A stretch of 64,000 nt of DNA. It comes from Dipteronia dyeriana. Lineage: Eukaryota > Streptophyta > Magnoliopsida > Sapindales > Sapindaceae. Below, piece after piece: positions 46,864 to 63,462 of this stretch. The notes below the pieces were generated by a model. That model was not told where the DNA came from, ran no database searches, and saw only the letters and a program-made list of their open reading frames with translations. The stretch is taken from assembly GCA_032871835.1 (NCBI GenBank), contig CM065296.1, positions 116,632,146 to 116,696,145 on the forward strand, given 5' to 3'. Both the position numbers and the translations under genes were made by a program. Each line of letters begins with the position of its first letter. The first letter of the stretch is position 1.

Positions 46864-47126
46864 GATCTTATTTGTGAAATTGTACTAGGAGTCTAGGACT
46901 GATTTTTATCATTAGTGGAATACTATTTCTGCAAGGTATACAATTTGTACTTTTCAACTGCTAGAATCTAGAATTGTACCAAACTTCTATTTAAATTGAA
47001 ATTGTAGACAAATTAAAACTGCATAATAAGCAACTTAATCTAGAATTGTACCAAACTTCTATTTAAATTTAAATAACCAATTTATATACTTCTATCCTTT
47101 TGTATAGTTCTTAGTTTCTTTTCTTA

Positions 47127-50100
47127 CCCACCTATCAGTCTCATAATCTTTCACACACACTATAGCTCTAGAATTCCATTGATTCTACAACGACAAAGCT
47201 GTGCCGTTTTGATCACGGCAAGAGAGCATTAATGACTCACTATACTATTAATGTACTTGCATCTAAATGCAATATATATGCTTGAAATAAACAGGAGCAT
47301 CTAAAATTGCTTGAAGCATAACATATACTTCTTGAGCTTGTCCACTCTACCAACTGTCTTCTCTTCCCCATTTCGAACTGCTGCTGAGTTGCTGTTGGAT
47401 GATGAGGCCACGTTTCGAGAATGGGAACTTGTCGATGGATCAGCACCCCTGTAGTTTGCTTCCTGCCCAGAGTTTGCTTGATCAACCAAACCTCTTGCAA
47501 TGGCTGAACTATCAGTTTCATGGATTTCTCTGATTGGCGAATTGCGGTTTTCTACACTAATGAAAGATCCTGTGGCTGTGGATAAACTCAAAATCAGAAT
47601 ATCTTCCTTTTCATTCAGCAAACAAATCGAAAGGAAAACAAATGTTTCAATTGAGACCAAGGTTTCTGTAATAACAACAAACCTGCCGGCATTATTGTCA
47701 TATCTATTAAATAACTAGAACGAACATAGAAGACCAATTAGTGGAAGTCAATGATCCAATAGATCCTCATCAATCAACAATATCTAATTTTTAGCACACA
47801 TGGTCTCACTTGCCATTAGAAACATTTGTTTAGAAATAATATCCAATATATACATGATGGATGTCATTATCCAATGAGAAATGTCCTTGGCATCTACAAT
47901 TTCTAAACTAAAGCAACAGCTCTGAGATTTTAAAGGATGGCTCAGTTATAGTAATAAAGTTTTCAAAGGAAAGAGATTTCTACAAATAATATTATTGATT
48001 AACCACAACAGAGAGGATAATACTTATAGACATTTTGACTTTATCGAAAAGGAGAAATTTTTGGGTAATCTTAAAAGTTAAACTTGAACAATTACACCAA
48101 CTCAAGAAAGTGAGAGATTCAGACACCATGTTTGCTTAGCAGAAGCTTGTGAAAGCACAGAAGTTCGTTTTATCAATAACGATTTCAAGAATAAGTCCAT
48201 AGTTTCGAAAATTTTGTTTTTAAAATTTAAACTATAGAAGCAAGCAATATGTAGGATGAACAGATAGCAGAACAGTAGCTCAATAGAGCATTATCAACAT
48301 GGATAAAATGCAAAAGGACATAAAATTAGGAATTGAACATACCCGGAAACACAACCATTTCAGTTGGTCTGTGGGATGCAGGGGCAGTGTATCTGTACCC
48401 TGCATTATCCCGAACTTGGTCTTGGTTATTGTTAGATTCTAGCTCTTTCAACCAAGCATCAGCATCAAAACAACCATCTGATGACATGGTCACGCAACTT
48501 GAAGTTTCTGAACTTGAAGAAGGTGATGCTGGCTCATCTAGAAGATCTAACAATTCCAAGAAGTCACCTCTAGAAATATAATCGCTATCAGGCAGGTATG
48601 GCACACGATTATTTGCCAGTCTCTCTGAAACAGCCCATTCTGTTTTCACATCATCATCCTTCACCTACAAAACATTGCAGGATTCGACACAAATGAGAAT
48701 TCCCTCCTTTTCCCCAAACACACCCACATAAATAGATAAATAAATAAAACTGAAAAAGAAAAAAGAAATCTTCATATAACTAATAGAAGTAAGATTTTTG
48801 TTTTGGACTGATTAACTATTCAAGTTATCATGATCTCCCAGCTATGCATGACTTATCTCAGAACAATTTTGATCAAAGGATAATCTACACTGACCTATGG
48901 AATTCACCGCATTCCAAATGGTATAAAATTTTAAGTGGTGGCCAACCAAGAAAAGGTTTGCTAATTAGTATAAAATCTTAACAATTGAAACCATAACTCG
49001 CCCGTCAGCCGAACAATAAGCACTGATCAGGAATTCCATATATTCAATTGTTAGAGTGCCATTTGACAGGTAATCGTGGAAGTCAAAATCATGTGAAGGC
49101 AAATAGTTATATAAGTCATGATTTGGTGCCTGCATTAACCCAAAAACTCAAAGAATTACTTATAAAGAACAGCTAAACTGGGAGTGCAAAATCAGCTTCA
49201 CATTAGATCAACAGTCGGTTAAAAAAAATAGATGACAAGATATTGAGTGTTAAAGAATTAATCAGCAAATCCAACCAAAGCAACTCGAATGCTGAGATTG
49301 ACATACCTGGGGCTTGCTTGAGGAATCTTGGCTAGTATCAACAGTAGACATGCTTTGCTGATTTTCACTGTTGGGAGTTTGCTCAGCTCTCAGAAGGACT
49401 CTGCACAGTGAGCTGGAATTCTGCACATTGTCCAACCAGACCGGCAGGTTGGGTTGAGAATCAAACCAAAATAAACATAGATATGCTTAAATATAAGGTT
49501 AGTAGATTCCATTATACACCTCAGACTTTGAGCTTTCACAGACTCTCTTGTGAGTGATCCTGAATTCTTGCATTACCCAATCAGTTTTATGCTCATGGGA
49601 AACTTGACCTTCATAAAATTCATGAGAAGTTCTCCAACCAATGATGACAGAGTTTGAAAAAACTTCAACGGCATCCCCTTTAGCCTTCCAGTATCCATGC
49701 TGGGTATTTGTGTTTTGTTTGGAGCGCACCAAATACCATACTCCGTCTGGCATACACCAAGTGTTTTATAAGTCCAATTATATAGTTCAGTAAAGCTAAC
49801 CTACCAAGTTATGATTTGACTTCTACCCAAAGAATTGGCTCAGGTCCACTGGCATAAGCTTTTAAATGTTAAGATGGAGCCAGCTTATGCATATCGCAGG
49901 ACCTAGTGCATCAGCTTCCTGCTGCACTAATAAATGGCATCCATGCTGATAATTTAATTTGTCACACATCACAAGAGTATACAGACTCTGATGAATTTGT
50001 AGCATGACATAAAAAAAAGAGGGGGGGGGGGGGAGGAGATGGGGATGGGGATGAACTCATATAAGCTTGATAGGGGAATTATTATTCCTCAAATCATAGT

Positions 50101-52260
50101 TGTTCATCTTATTAAACAAGTCATATGTTTAATCATATGTCACAAATCCCTGATTGAATCGATTTCTAAAATCTTGATTGGAGTTGCTGAAATATCACAC
50201 TAGATTGAGAACGGAGATCCCTCTAATCTAGCAAACACGAGCGATTATTTACTACGCAATGAACTAGATAATTACTTGCATTGTCAAAGGGTGAGAGATA
50301 CAAAATGATTGAAACCAACAAGGTTGATCTAATCATTTAGAAAAACAAAATAGCTTACTAACCAGGTAAATTCGAGGGATTATATATGTATGGGTTTATA
50401 TCAGTAATCACATTGCTAGGAAGAGGGAATCCACTCATCATTCTCTCCAAAGAAACAAAGAGCTCCTCATGAGTACAAGTGAAGCTAATATCAGGAGGTG
50501 GGGAGGCTGCCAAAGGATACATGATAAACCAAATCAAGGGAGAATCGAGCTGTGACCAAAATGAGTGCCTGATCAGAAAGTAAGAGAGAGGTTAGTTGTA
50601 ATTACAATTGACCAGATAGACAAAATGATGTGAATGAAGGAGAAAATACTATCAAATATTGCCTATCGGAATTCAACAATTAAACACATATTAAAAACTA
50701 TAAGTTGAATTATTGAAACATATGCATGTTATCCATCTAGTTGATCAAAGTTGGACTATAAGCTACAGAAACAATAATAAAAACATAAATAAATAAAACA
50801 AAAACAATAAATCAAACAAGTAGGATCTATTATCATCCTATACAGAATTGTCCATCCATATAATCTTAAATTCAAAATTTTCAATTTTCCATGCTCTTAA
50901 TTTAACTAGGAGACTCACCGGAACCCCCTCTAACAGTTAAATGCAGTACATCGCACTTGACCAAGAAAATCTCAAACAAAATTATAACACCATAAGTCCA
51001 TAAGATCTAGTTAAATTATAGAAATTACGTTAGATCTATTTCAACAATTCCATAAAAACAAGTAGGGTCTAGTATCATCATATACAGAATTGTCCAAGCA
51101 TCTAATCTTAAATTCAAAAATTTCAATTTTCCATGCTCTTAATCGAACTAGGAGACTCGCTGGTACCTCCCCTAACAAAAGTATAACACCGTAATATCTA
51201 TAAATTTAACAATTATGGAAACTATATAAGATCTATCAAAGCAATTCCATAAAAACCAAATCTTTTAGCTCTAAATTACAGTACCGATCGGGTATTTCAG
51301 CTTAAAAAGAAAGAATTCAAACTTTACCTTTCTCAAGAACCGCAAATATCAGCGTAAGCACAAAGCCGCAATCCACGAGGTATTGTCCACACGGTTTTGT
51401 CCTTAAATAGGACCTCGTGGGGTTATAGGACCTCGTGGGATTAAGGAGGTATTGTCCGCTTTGGCCCATTAAGCCTGACGGTTTGTCCTTAAAAGGGGCC
51501 TCGTGTGGTTAAGGTTAGACTTTGTTTATTTATACCATAAACTAGTCTCGACTTCAACCCCATAACAACATCAACCCATGGACAAAAACAAGCATAAGTA
51601 ATTCCTTTTCCATTTGGTTTCCAAGAAAATGATGAAACCGAACGGAAAATGAATCTTTCTCTCATCTTCCTCTTTTTGGAACCAAACAGAAACCCAAACC
51701 ACCCCTAACCTATCCTAACACACCCATTGGATTAGTTAACACAGCCTTTTCATTTTAGTTTTTCATTTTCTTCTCTTTTCCTCCACTTTCTCGTCAACCA
51801 AACAGAAAAAAAAAGTTTTTTTTTAAAAAGCAAAAATTAACTTGCCACGATAGAAACAGAGAACAAGAAGCAAGAAATCAACAAAAGTACTAAATTTCCA
51901 ATAAGAGATGGCAAATATCATTGTGGAGGAAAACAAACCCCCAAACAACATCAGCAAATCTGTTTCACCAACAATTTGAACAGACGCTAGAAATAGAAAG
52001 AAAATAAACAGTGCACAAAAACAAGCATTAGTAATTACTTTCCCGTTTGGCTTCCAACAACATGATGAAGCCAAACAGAAAAGGAAACTTTCTCTCATCT
52101 TCCTCTTTTTAGAACCAAACCACCCCTAACCTATCCTAAGCCCTAACACAACCCATTGTATTAGTTAAAACGACCACCTTTCATTTTCCATTTTCCAGTT
52201 TCTCGTCATCCAAACAGGAAAAATAAAAAACTTAGCATGAAAGAAACAGAGAATAAGAAG
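47127..52260 (-). repeat. Tandem duplication unit 2 (intact NAC-like gene and flanks)
   Basis: The unit aligns with 37885-42745 through exons, introns, the 3' flank and about 1.5 kb upstream. The upstream part itself contains internally repeated text ('gtttggtttccaagaa...atgatgaaac', at 51.61 and 52.04 kb; likewise 42.12 and 42.51 kb in unit 1). Confidence 0.88.
47301..50522 (-). CDS. NAC-like transcription factor, 5 exons, 265 aa (tandem copy 2, intact)
   Basis: The model, by GT-AG splicing with matching phases, is: exon 1 50522-50363, exon 2 49746-49520, exon 3 49420-49307, exon 4 48664-48343, exon 5 47575-47301. The NAC DNA-binding domain covers about residues 8-130. It contains SPPPDISFTCTHEELF (subdomain A), SGFPLPSNVITDINPYIYNP (B), NTQHGYWKAKGD (C) and SHEFYEGQVSHEHKTDWVMQE (D). 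Relative to typical NACs it is short: the LPPGFRFHPTDEEL motif is altered to PPPDISFTCTHEEL and WKATG to WKAKG, so DNA binding may differ. The C-terminal half is Ser/Asp/Glu-rich (SPSSSSETSS), as in activation regions. The start is the first ATG before subdomain A. It should act in the nucleus. Copy 1 next door is dead. Confidence 0.88.
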
Positions 52261-52995
52261 CAAAAAATAATTAAAAAAATTACATTTCAAATAAAAGATT
52301 GTAATTATCAACAGTCAACAGAGAATAGCAAGAAAAGTTAGCTAACTATCAAAATTAAACAAGACGATTAGTAGTGTGAGCGCGTGAATCCTGACCTTTT
52401 CAAGTGAGAGAGAGAGCAAGTGATTTCCCCACGGCTTCTACCAACTGAAGAAACATCCTTCAGTAAATGAGCTATTTATAGGCCACGAGGGCATGAACAG
52501 TTAATTAACTAACTATGGTTAATTATTTGTCGCGCACACAGTTAAACCATATAATGTATTTTTTTTTAATATAAATTTATTTGGACCCCTAAATACCGGC
52601 TCTCGCTACTTGGTGACCAACGTGGCGTCTCGCTGTTGGCTTAGATCATCAAATTGCGGTGACGTCAGTGGGCCCCACTCCGCCTTGTCTTCCTCCTCCG
52701 AAACTTCCTTGTTATAAAAAACTCGCTATAATTTCAAGTTTCAAACTCACTTTAAAACAACTCTTATCTGGGAAAACCTTCTTACCTTCCACTTTTACTG
52801 TTTAACGGGACCTGATTTTGGAATTACGTCATCGTTTTTTAATTTTTACTCTAACACGTCGGATTTTACCGCCATTTTTTTCGTAAATGGATAAAAAAAT
52901 TATTATAGAACAGTTAAAAAAAAAAGAAATAAGAATAATGCTATGCATTTTAATTTTTTATCTTATATTTTATCCCAAATAATGTGGCACGTGAG
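52261..52995. other. Gap: upstream region of the NAC-like gene
   Basis: The gap contains a GAGAGAGAGAG run (about 52405-52416), likely leader or promoter sequence of the minus-strand NAC-like gene. A GC-richer stretch with GACGTCA (about 52661) could be a bZIP site. No gene is seen. Confidence 0.4.
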
Positions 52996-53629
52996 TAGGG
53001 GTGGACATGGTTCGGTTCGGTTTGGTTTTGTTCAAAACCATATTGAACCGATATATATTAGGTTTTTTAAAATGTGAATCGGTTTGAACCGTTTGAACCT
53101 GAAAACCGAATTGAACAGAACACATTTATCTCAGTTCGGTTCAGGACCTATTGGGCTTTAAATGTTTTTTAATTTTTTAAGCTTTTAAGTTGCATTTTTG
53201 ACATTTATGCTTAAACTTTTTTAAGAAAACATAATATGTAAAGGGTAATTTAAACAAAATACAATCCAATTTTGAATCCAAAACTAAAATTTCAATCATA
53301 TTCAGTCTCCTTACTCAATCAAAATATAAAATCATCATAACTTCTATAAATAGAAGTAAAAAATGTAGTATATAATGTAGTCCAAAAATAAAACATCATC
53401 AACAAACAATCCACAATATAATTAAACCTTACAAAATAATTAATTAAGACAATTTGGTTTATTCGGTTCGGTTTTGTTATGTCCAAAACCGAAACCGAAC
53501 CGAATTCAATTCGGTTTTTAAATTTCAAATCGGTTTGAACCGAATAGAAGCTATAAACCTAACCAAACACCCTTTTTCGGTTCGGTTCATTTCGGTTCAA
53601 TTCGGTTTCGGTTTTTATATCCACCTCTA
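52996..53629. mobile_element. hAT-like MITE, 8 bp TSD CACGTGAG
   Basis: A 634 bp element has ends TAGGGGTGGACAT and ATCCACCTCTA (near-perfect inverted repeats) and exact 8 bp duplications CACGTGAG (52988-52995 and 53630-53637). The arms consist of GGTTCGGTTCGG and its complement around an AT-rich core. It has no transposase. Its composition resembles the nested element at 8732-8995. Confidence 0.93.
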
Positions 53630-53637
53630 CACGTGAG

Positions 53638-56015
53638 TTATCAATATTTAATACGGAATATGATGTTGACATTTCACATGCTACATCATTTGAGATAAAA
53701 TTTGAGATAAAATTTTGAAACACATAACAATGAGAAATATAAATTACCACAAGTCCACAGCTAGGTGATGTAAATTAAATAAAGATTGAGATGGATATAA
53801 CAAGGAGTCAAACGTATGGAGGAAAATTAGTCAAAATATCAGGTACATTGCTACTTGCTAGTTGTATGACGAGATGCAACCAATCAGATACTCATCAGAG
53901 CATTCTAGAATTAACAGAACGTAAAGAAAAAAAAAAGAATTTTTTGGGATTTAAAAGCAAGTGATCACCAACCGCGTTGTCTGTACAACAATGATTTTGT
54001 TAATGGATGAGATAATTCTACTGGTTTGTAATTGTTTTTTTTTTTAAAAAAAATCAATACTTGGAAATTGAAAAAAAGAAAACTTAATCAGTAAGGTGAT
54101 AAAGCTGTGAGGACTTTGACTGGCATCTGTCAGATTATATATATAAATACACACAAATTATCGAACCGAACACTAATATAATTATATAAGAATATTGAAC
54201 ATGAGTTATTCATTTAATATATTTTATCTTGATATATATGTATTTATCAAAGTTTTTTTATAAATAAATGGTTTACGATCAATGTCCTTATATAATTCTA
54301 TCGGTACGTATAGATAGAATAAGAACTATATATATATATATATATATATAAATTCTATTATCGGTTTAAACTGATATAATAATTCTTTATATATAGATTA
54401 TTAAATTTAAATAGTTTGATTTGACTGTATTCTTTTATCAAAACTTCTTTTAAATAAATATATATATATATATAAGTAAATCATGATTAACAAAATAATA
54501 AACTCATAATATATATATATAAGAGAACAATAGCCAGTATTGATAACTTTTGTCATAACAAAATAATATAAATATATGAGAACTCATAATATATATAAAT
54601 TATCAAATCAAACCGAAATAATTATATAAGAATATTGAATGCGAATCACTTATTTTATTTATTTTGATATGTATATATTTTTCAACACTTTTTTTAAATG
54701 AATGATTCACACTAAATATCCTTATATAACTAATTATATAAGAATATTGAATATGAGTCACTTATTTTATTTATTTTGATATGTATACACTTTTCAACAC
54801 TTTTTTTAAATGAATGATTCACAATAAATATCCTTATATAATTTCATCGGTATGTATCGATAGGATAAAGATTATATATATATATATATATTCTATTATC
54901 GGTTAAAAGTGATATTTTTTTATACGTGAATTATTAAATTTATATATTTTAACTTAACTGTATTCTTTTATCAAAACATCTTTTAACATGGTTCATATAC
55001 AAAGAATACAAAGAACCGATATATTTTATATCGATTCCAAAAGACTATATATATATATATATATATAAAAGTAATAAACTCACAAGTCACGTCATTTTTG
55101 TCGTCACATTCTATGTTAGTATGGACTTAGGATTGAATTTCATCCCATGTATTTTTTAAGGATGTGTTATAATTAGTAAAAAAATATTTCCGAAAGAACT
55201 CTGGAGTCTCATCGGATCCCGACTTTTTACTCATTTAGAGTCATATTCAATAGTATTTGGCACCTGGGTTTGGACTGTGATTGGACTAATTTCAATCCAA
55301 TCCTATGCTTGAAAATCTATCAAACTAGCTTGACCAATCTGGTGGGATCCAATATTTAATGATTTAGTTCGGTAAACATAGGAGTGCCACGTTTGTAGGA
55401 CTATTTTTTTTTTGTAAAAAAAAAATTAATAAATAAAATGAAAACTTTTCTTTAGAAAATACTCTTTTATCAAATATTTAATACAATCCTACGTTTCACC
55501 AATCAAAACGTGATATTAATTTAGTACAGTCTCATATTTCTCTAAACACAGTATAGTATTAATTTAATCAAATCCAATATCATATAATTCTAATCCCATA
55601 TTAGTCCAATTCAATATCATAAAATAGTCTAATTCAATGTGGTGCACCAATCATGTACTAATAATACTAAACGGAATGATTGTTTCAACCTCATTTCGTT
55701 TAATATTATAATTTATGCAATGCAACATGAGGATATGTCATGGGATTTAATAAGTCTGTCTCATTACACTTTAACTTTATTTTCTGACAATTTTTTTTCT
55801 ACTAATTGACTGAATTTGATTAAAACTGTTGATTGGAGGACAGTTCAACCTTATCTCGTTATTGGACCAAATCGATTGAGTCCAAGGGACGGTCCAAAAA
55901 AAAAAAAAAAGCTAAACGCCTGGCCCACACAAGAGTGAGGTATGACTTCGTGACTGTGATGTAAACAAAGAAAAGAAGCACAGTGAAGCTAATAGCTATT
56001 AGCTGAGCCGCGAAA
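53638..56015. other. Very AT-rich intergenic stretch with degenerate tandem repeats
   Basis: Repeated blocks at about 54180-54350, 54618-54725 and 54728-54900 share 'ttatataagaatattgaa', 'gatatgtatat', 'aatgattcaca' and 'atcggtatgtat'-type words, separated by TA microsatellites (54328-54350, 54455-54475, 55042-55068). The rest, to the METTL4 start, is non-coding. 55880-56015 should hold the METTL4 promoter and leader. Confidence 0.6.
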
Positions 56016-60729
<4,714 letters not shown>

Positions 60730-61785
60730 ATGGATGGATTATACATTTAGATGATGGGTTTTAATTCCGGAATTCTTGTATAAAAAGACCTTGAAATCAT
60801 GGTGTACCTCTTTCCAGACCTTGATTTCGATCTTTAACTGATTACAGGGCTTGACATACATGCGGCTATTGAGGCAAGAAGGAAACAGGTAATTTCGATA
60901 GCAAAAAGAAGTCCAATAGTGCTTTGTAAATATGAGGTAAGAAGGAAACTGTCAACTTCAACTCTATTGGTTGGGGCATAATAATCCTTTGTGAATTGTG
61001 TGACCGGTTCTACATTTTGACCAAAATTTGGAAGTTACAATACCTTTCCTTGGTTGCTTTGCAGATGATGATGTATGGGAATTTTGAATGTCGTATTTAG
61101 ATAGAATTATTTTGTTCTATTACACATCCCGGATTTTTTGGAATGAAATCTTATATCTATAGATGCTTTTGGCCTGGGCAACTTTGGCTTCAATTTCACA
61201 TGGGGTGATTGTGCCGTGGCCGACATTTGCACATTCTCATTATCCTCTCAAGTTGTGGTATTAATAGGGCAGAAAACTATTATGATTCTGTTGAGATAGC
61301 TTAATCCTTCCTGACCATTTAGTTGATGCCTATGTTACAAGATCGGTCCGCTCTGTGATGTGAATTGGATAAAAATACAGAGGATATCAAGGAATCGTTA
61401 TTCAGACGATGCTTGTGTTAGATCAAACTTATAGGCTTGCTTTTACTTTGTCACCTTTAACCAAATGTTGATTATCATTGTAAATGCAGTAACTTCTATT
61501 CTATTACAACTTAAAACATGATTTCAAAGTAAAAAACATTGTAATCTTATGACAAGATAATGATCCAAATAATGATACTTGTGATATTGGTTTATTAGTT
61601 TGATAATCAATAATGACCATCGACCAAGAGAAAAAGAAGCGCAATCACTAAATAATTCATCAGAAATCAAGAATAATTAATTGATAATGAGGTTACATTT
61701 AAGTTATTAGTTAATTTTGTCGTACGATTGTCTATAAATTTAATATATGATTAATTATAATTAAAAGTATCCTACTAACAACCAA
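60730..61785. other. 3' region of METTL4 and intergenic spacer
   Basis: Just after the stop there is 3'-UTR-like text. At about 60848-60890 a short segment bounded by AG and GT reads GLDIHAAIEARRKQ and could be a spliced UTR exon or a gene scrap. The rest is AT-rich, with no gene seen before the tRNA. Confidence 0.45.
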
Positions 61786-61857
61786 GTCGTTGTAGTATAG
61801 TGGTGAGTATTCCCGCCTGTCACGCGGGTGACCCGGGTTCGATCCCCGGCAGCGGCG
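61786..61857 (+). tRNA. tRNA-Asp-GTC: tRNA-Asp (anticodon GTC)
   Basis: This 72 nt gene begins GTCGTTG and ends CAGCGGCG. The seven acceptor pairs form, with two G-U wobbles. The A-box region TAGTATAGTGGTGAG and the B-box GGTTCGATCC are canonical. The anticodon loop CTGTCAC carries GTC. A T-run (TTTTA) follows at about 61862. No intron and no encoded CCA, as expected for a plant nuclear tRNA. Confidence 0.97.
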
Positions 61858-62302
61858 TTCATTTTACCATATTTTTTCCTTTCATATTTCTAAAGGCACC
61901 CACACCCCGTTCTCGACATTTTCATTTCTTCTCTCCCAGATTACTAAAGACACCCACACCTGTTATTGAAAACCCAAATTATGGATACACCCCAAAATCC
62001 CGTCTAATATGGCAAGGACTGGACCACCATTCGAAGGTTGTTACTTGTTGGCCAATATTATAGTTGAACTATTGAACATATCAGCATTACAATGGAAAAA
62101 GACACGTTAACAAATCACCATGTCACTTCCCAATTCACAGTACTCTGATTGTGCCAGCACAGCACTAGTCTTTATTTTCATCTTTAATTCATATCATTTA
62201 AAGCTTAATATTAAATCCTTCAAAAAGCTATATCAGTCACACTTATACCATTAAGTTTAAGATTTCGAATCAAGTTTTTCTCTTCCAAATCAATCATAGA
62301 TT

Positions 62303-62303
<1 letters not shown>

Positions 62304-62343
<40 letters not shown>
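62304..62343. repeat. (TA)n microsatellite
   Basis: About twenty uninterrupted TA units in the spacer. Confidence 0.95.
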
Positions 62344-62344
<1 letters not shown>

Positions 62345-62400
62345 ATAAATCATTGTCTAAAATGGTCCGATGGCAAATACGTTCATTCATTAAGTATAAC

Positions 62401-62577
62401 GATATTCGATTATTGACTGATCAGTACCCAGCTATACTGACCCCCTAATGGGATGTTGCCACGTAGCAAAAATTCTTTAATTTTTTACCATTTTCTCTTT
62501 ATTTTAGATTACCTGCCAACCACCCATTAATTGATTAGTATAACTGGATACTGACCGATCAGTACCCAAACAATATC
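62401..62577. mobile_element. Short MITE (177 bp hairpin), family 1 copy B
   Basis: About 60 bp terminal inverted repeats: GATATT, then CTGATC...TAC, then ATACT, then AATGGG words occur in both arms. It shares 'ctgatcagta', 'actgacc' and 'ttgccac' text with 43973-44120. Confidence 0.65.
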
Positions 62578-63192
62578 CAAATAAAAAATATACCGCCAAC
62601 GCAAAAAAGAGTAATTTCCACTCCGGACTCAACCGATTTGTTGTACACTGCTGTTAACATTGCAATGATATTAGATGGGGCCAAGTTCGAAAAATATGGA
62701 GCCCCAAGTCATGACTTTTGAAGGGCCATAAGTCGTGACAAGTACATGAACTCGCACGCTGTGCAGCAACAGCAATACACAACAGACACACACATTGTTA
62801 ACTGCACTTGCACATGCATCAAACCACCTTGATGCTCCATCTCTGGTATCTCTTTCCCTCTCTCCCTTTAACATCATAAATAACCACAGATCATAAACAT
62901 CAAATAACAATAATAATAATAATAATAATAATAATCGGTCGAGACTCCAGACCGTGTATATCAAAATGATTCGATAGATAGATGATCAAAAACGATTCTT
63001 CCCCTGTACCTTGCCACACCCTAACATTTCCAGAGAAACAGGCACCATCTTTTCTGCTTCTTCCTCGCAAACAAGAAAGATTCTTCTACAACTTCCAGCG
63101 AAGTGAAAAGCCTATTTTCCTCGTGAGCTTCTTCTCTATCTAATCTTCTCTCTTCTGGGTTTTTCGAATCTCCTGCAGCGTTTGTCGGGAAA

Positions 63193-63462
63193 ATGACGTC
63201 GGATGGTGCGACGTCGACGTCAGCAGCAGCAGCAGCTGCAGCAGCGGCGGCGGCAGCTCGGAGGAAGCCGACGTGGAGGGAGAGAGAGAACAACAGGAGA
63301 AGAGAGAGGAGGAGGAGAGCTTTAGCTGCGAAGGTGTTTTCTGGGTTGAGAGCTCAGGGAAATTACAATCTGCCCAAGCACTGTGACAATAATGAGGTCT
63401 TGAAGGCGCTTTGTGCGGAGGCTGGTTGGATTGTTGAAGAAGACGGCACCACTTATCGCAAA
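63193..63462 (+). CDS. BZR1: BZR1/BES1-type transcription factor, exon 1 (gene continues past the window)
   Basis: The first 90 residues are present: [10 protein letters not shown], a run of 12 alanines (residues 11-22), then the plant BZR DNA-binding domain with [39 protein letters not shown] and [12 protein letters not shown]. This atypical bHLH-like domain binds BRRE and E-box sites. BZR1/BES1 proteins are the nuclear effectors of brassinosteroid signalling and are controlled by BIN2 phosphorylation of downstream Ser/Thr sites that lie outside this window. The exon ends AAA|GTAAGC in phase 0, as in Arabidopsis BZR1/BES1. The alanine-rich N-terminus favours the BZR1/BES1 branch over the BEH paralogues. 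Which paralogue it is cannot be settled from exon 1. Confidence 0.93.

Larger units (their letters stand above)
61858..63192. other. Spacer between tRNA and BZR1-type gene, including promoter and leader
   Basis: The spacer contains a (TA)n microsatellite (62304-62343), a short MITE (62401-62577) and an AAT/TAA repeat (62910-62935). From about 62950 a pyrimidine-rich leader runs to the ATG at 63193, consistent with a long 5' UTR. No further gene is seen. Confidence 0.55.

Noticed and set aside
61800..62063. 87-codon open frame overlapping the tRNA
   Set aside because: Its first third is tRNA-Asp sequence read as codons and the rest has no recognisable content.
63021..63293. Minus-strand frame with alanine run over the BZR1 exon
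   Set aside because: The alanines come from the complement of the GC-rich polyalanine codons. The plus strand encodes a clear BZR domain.
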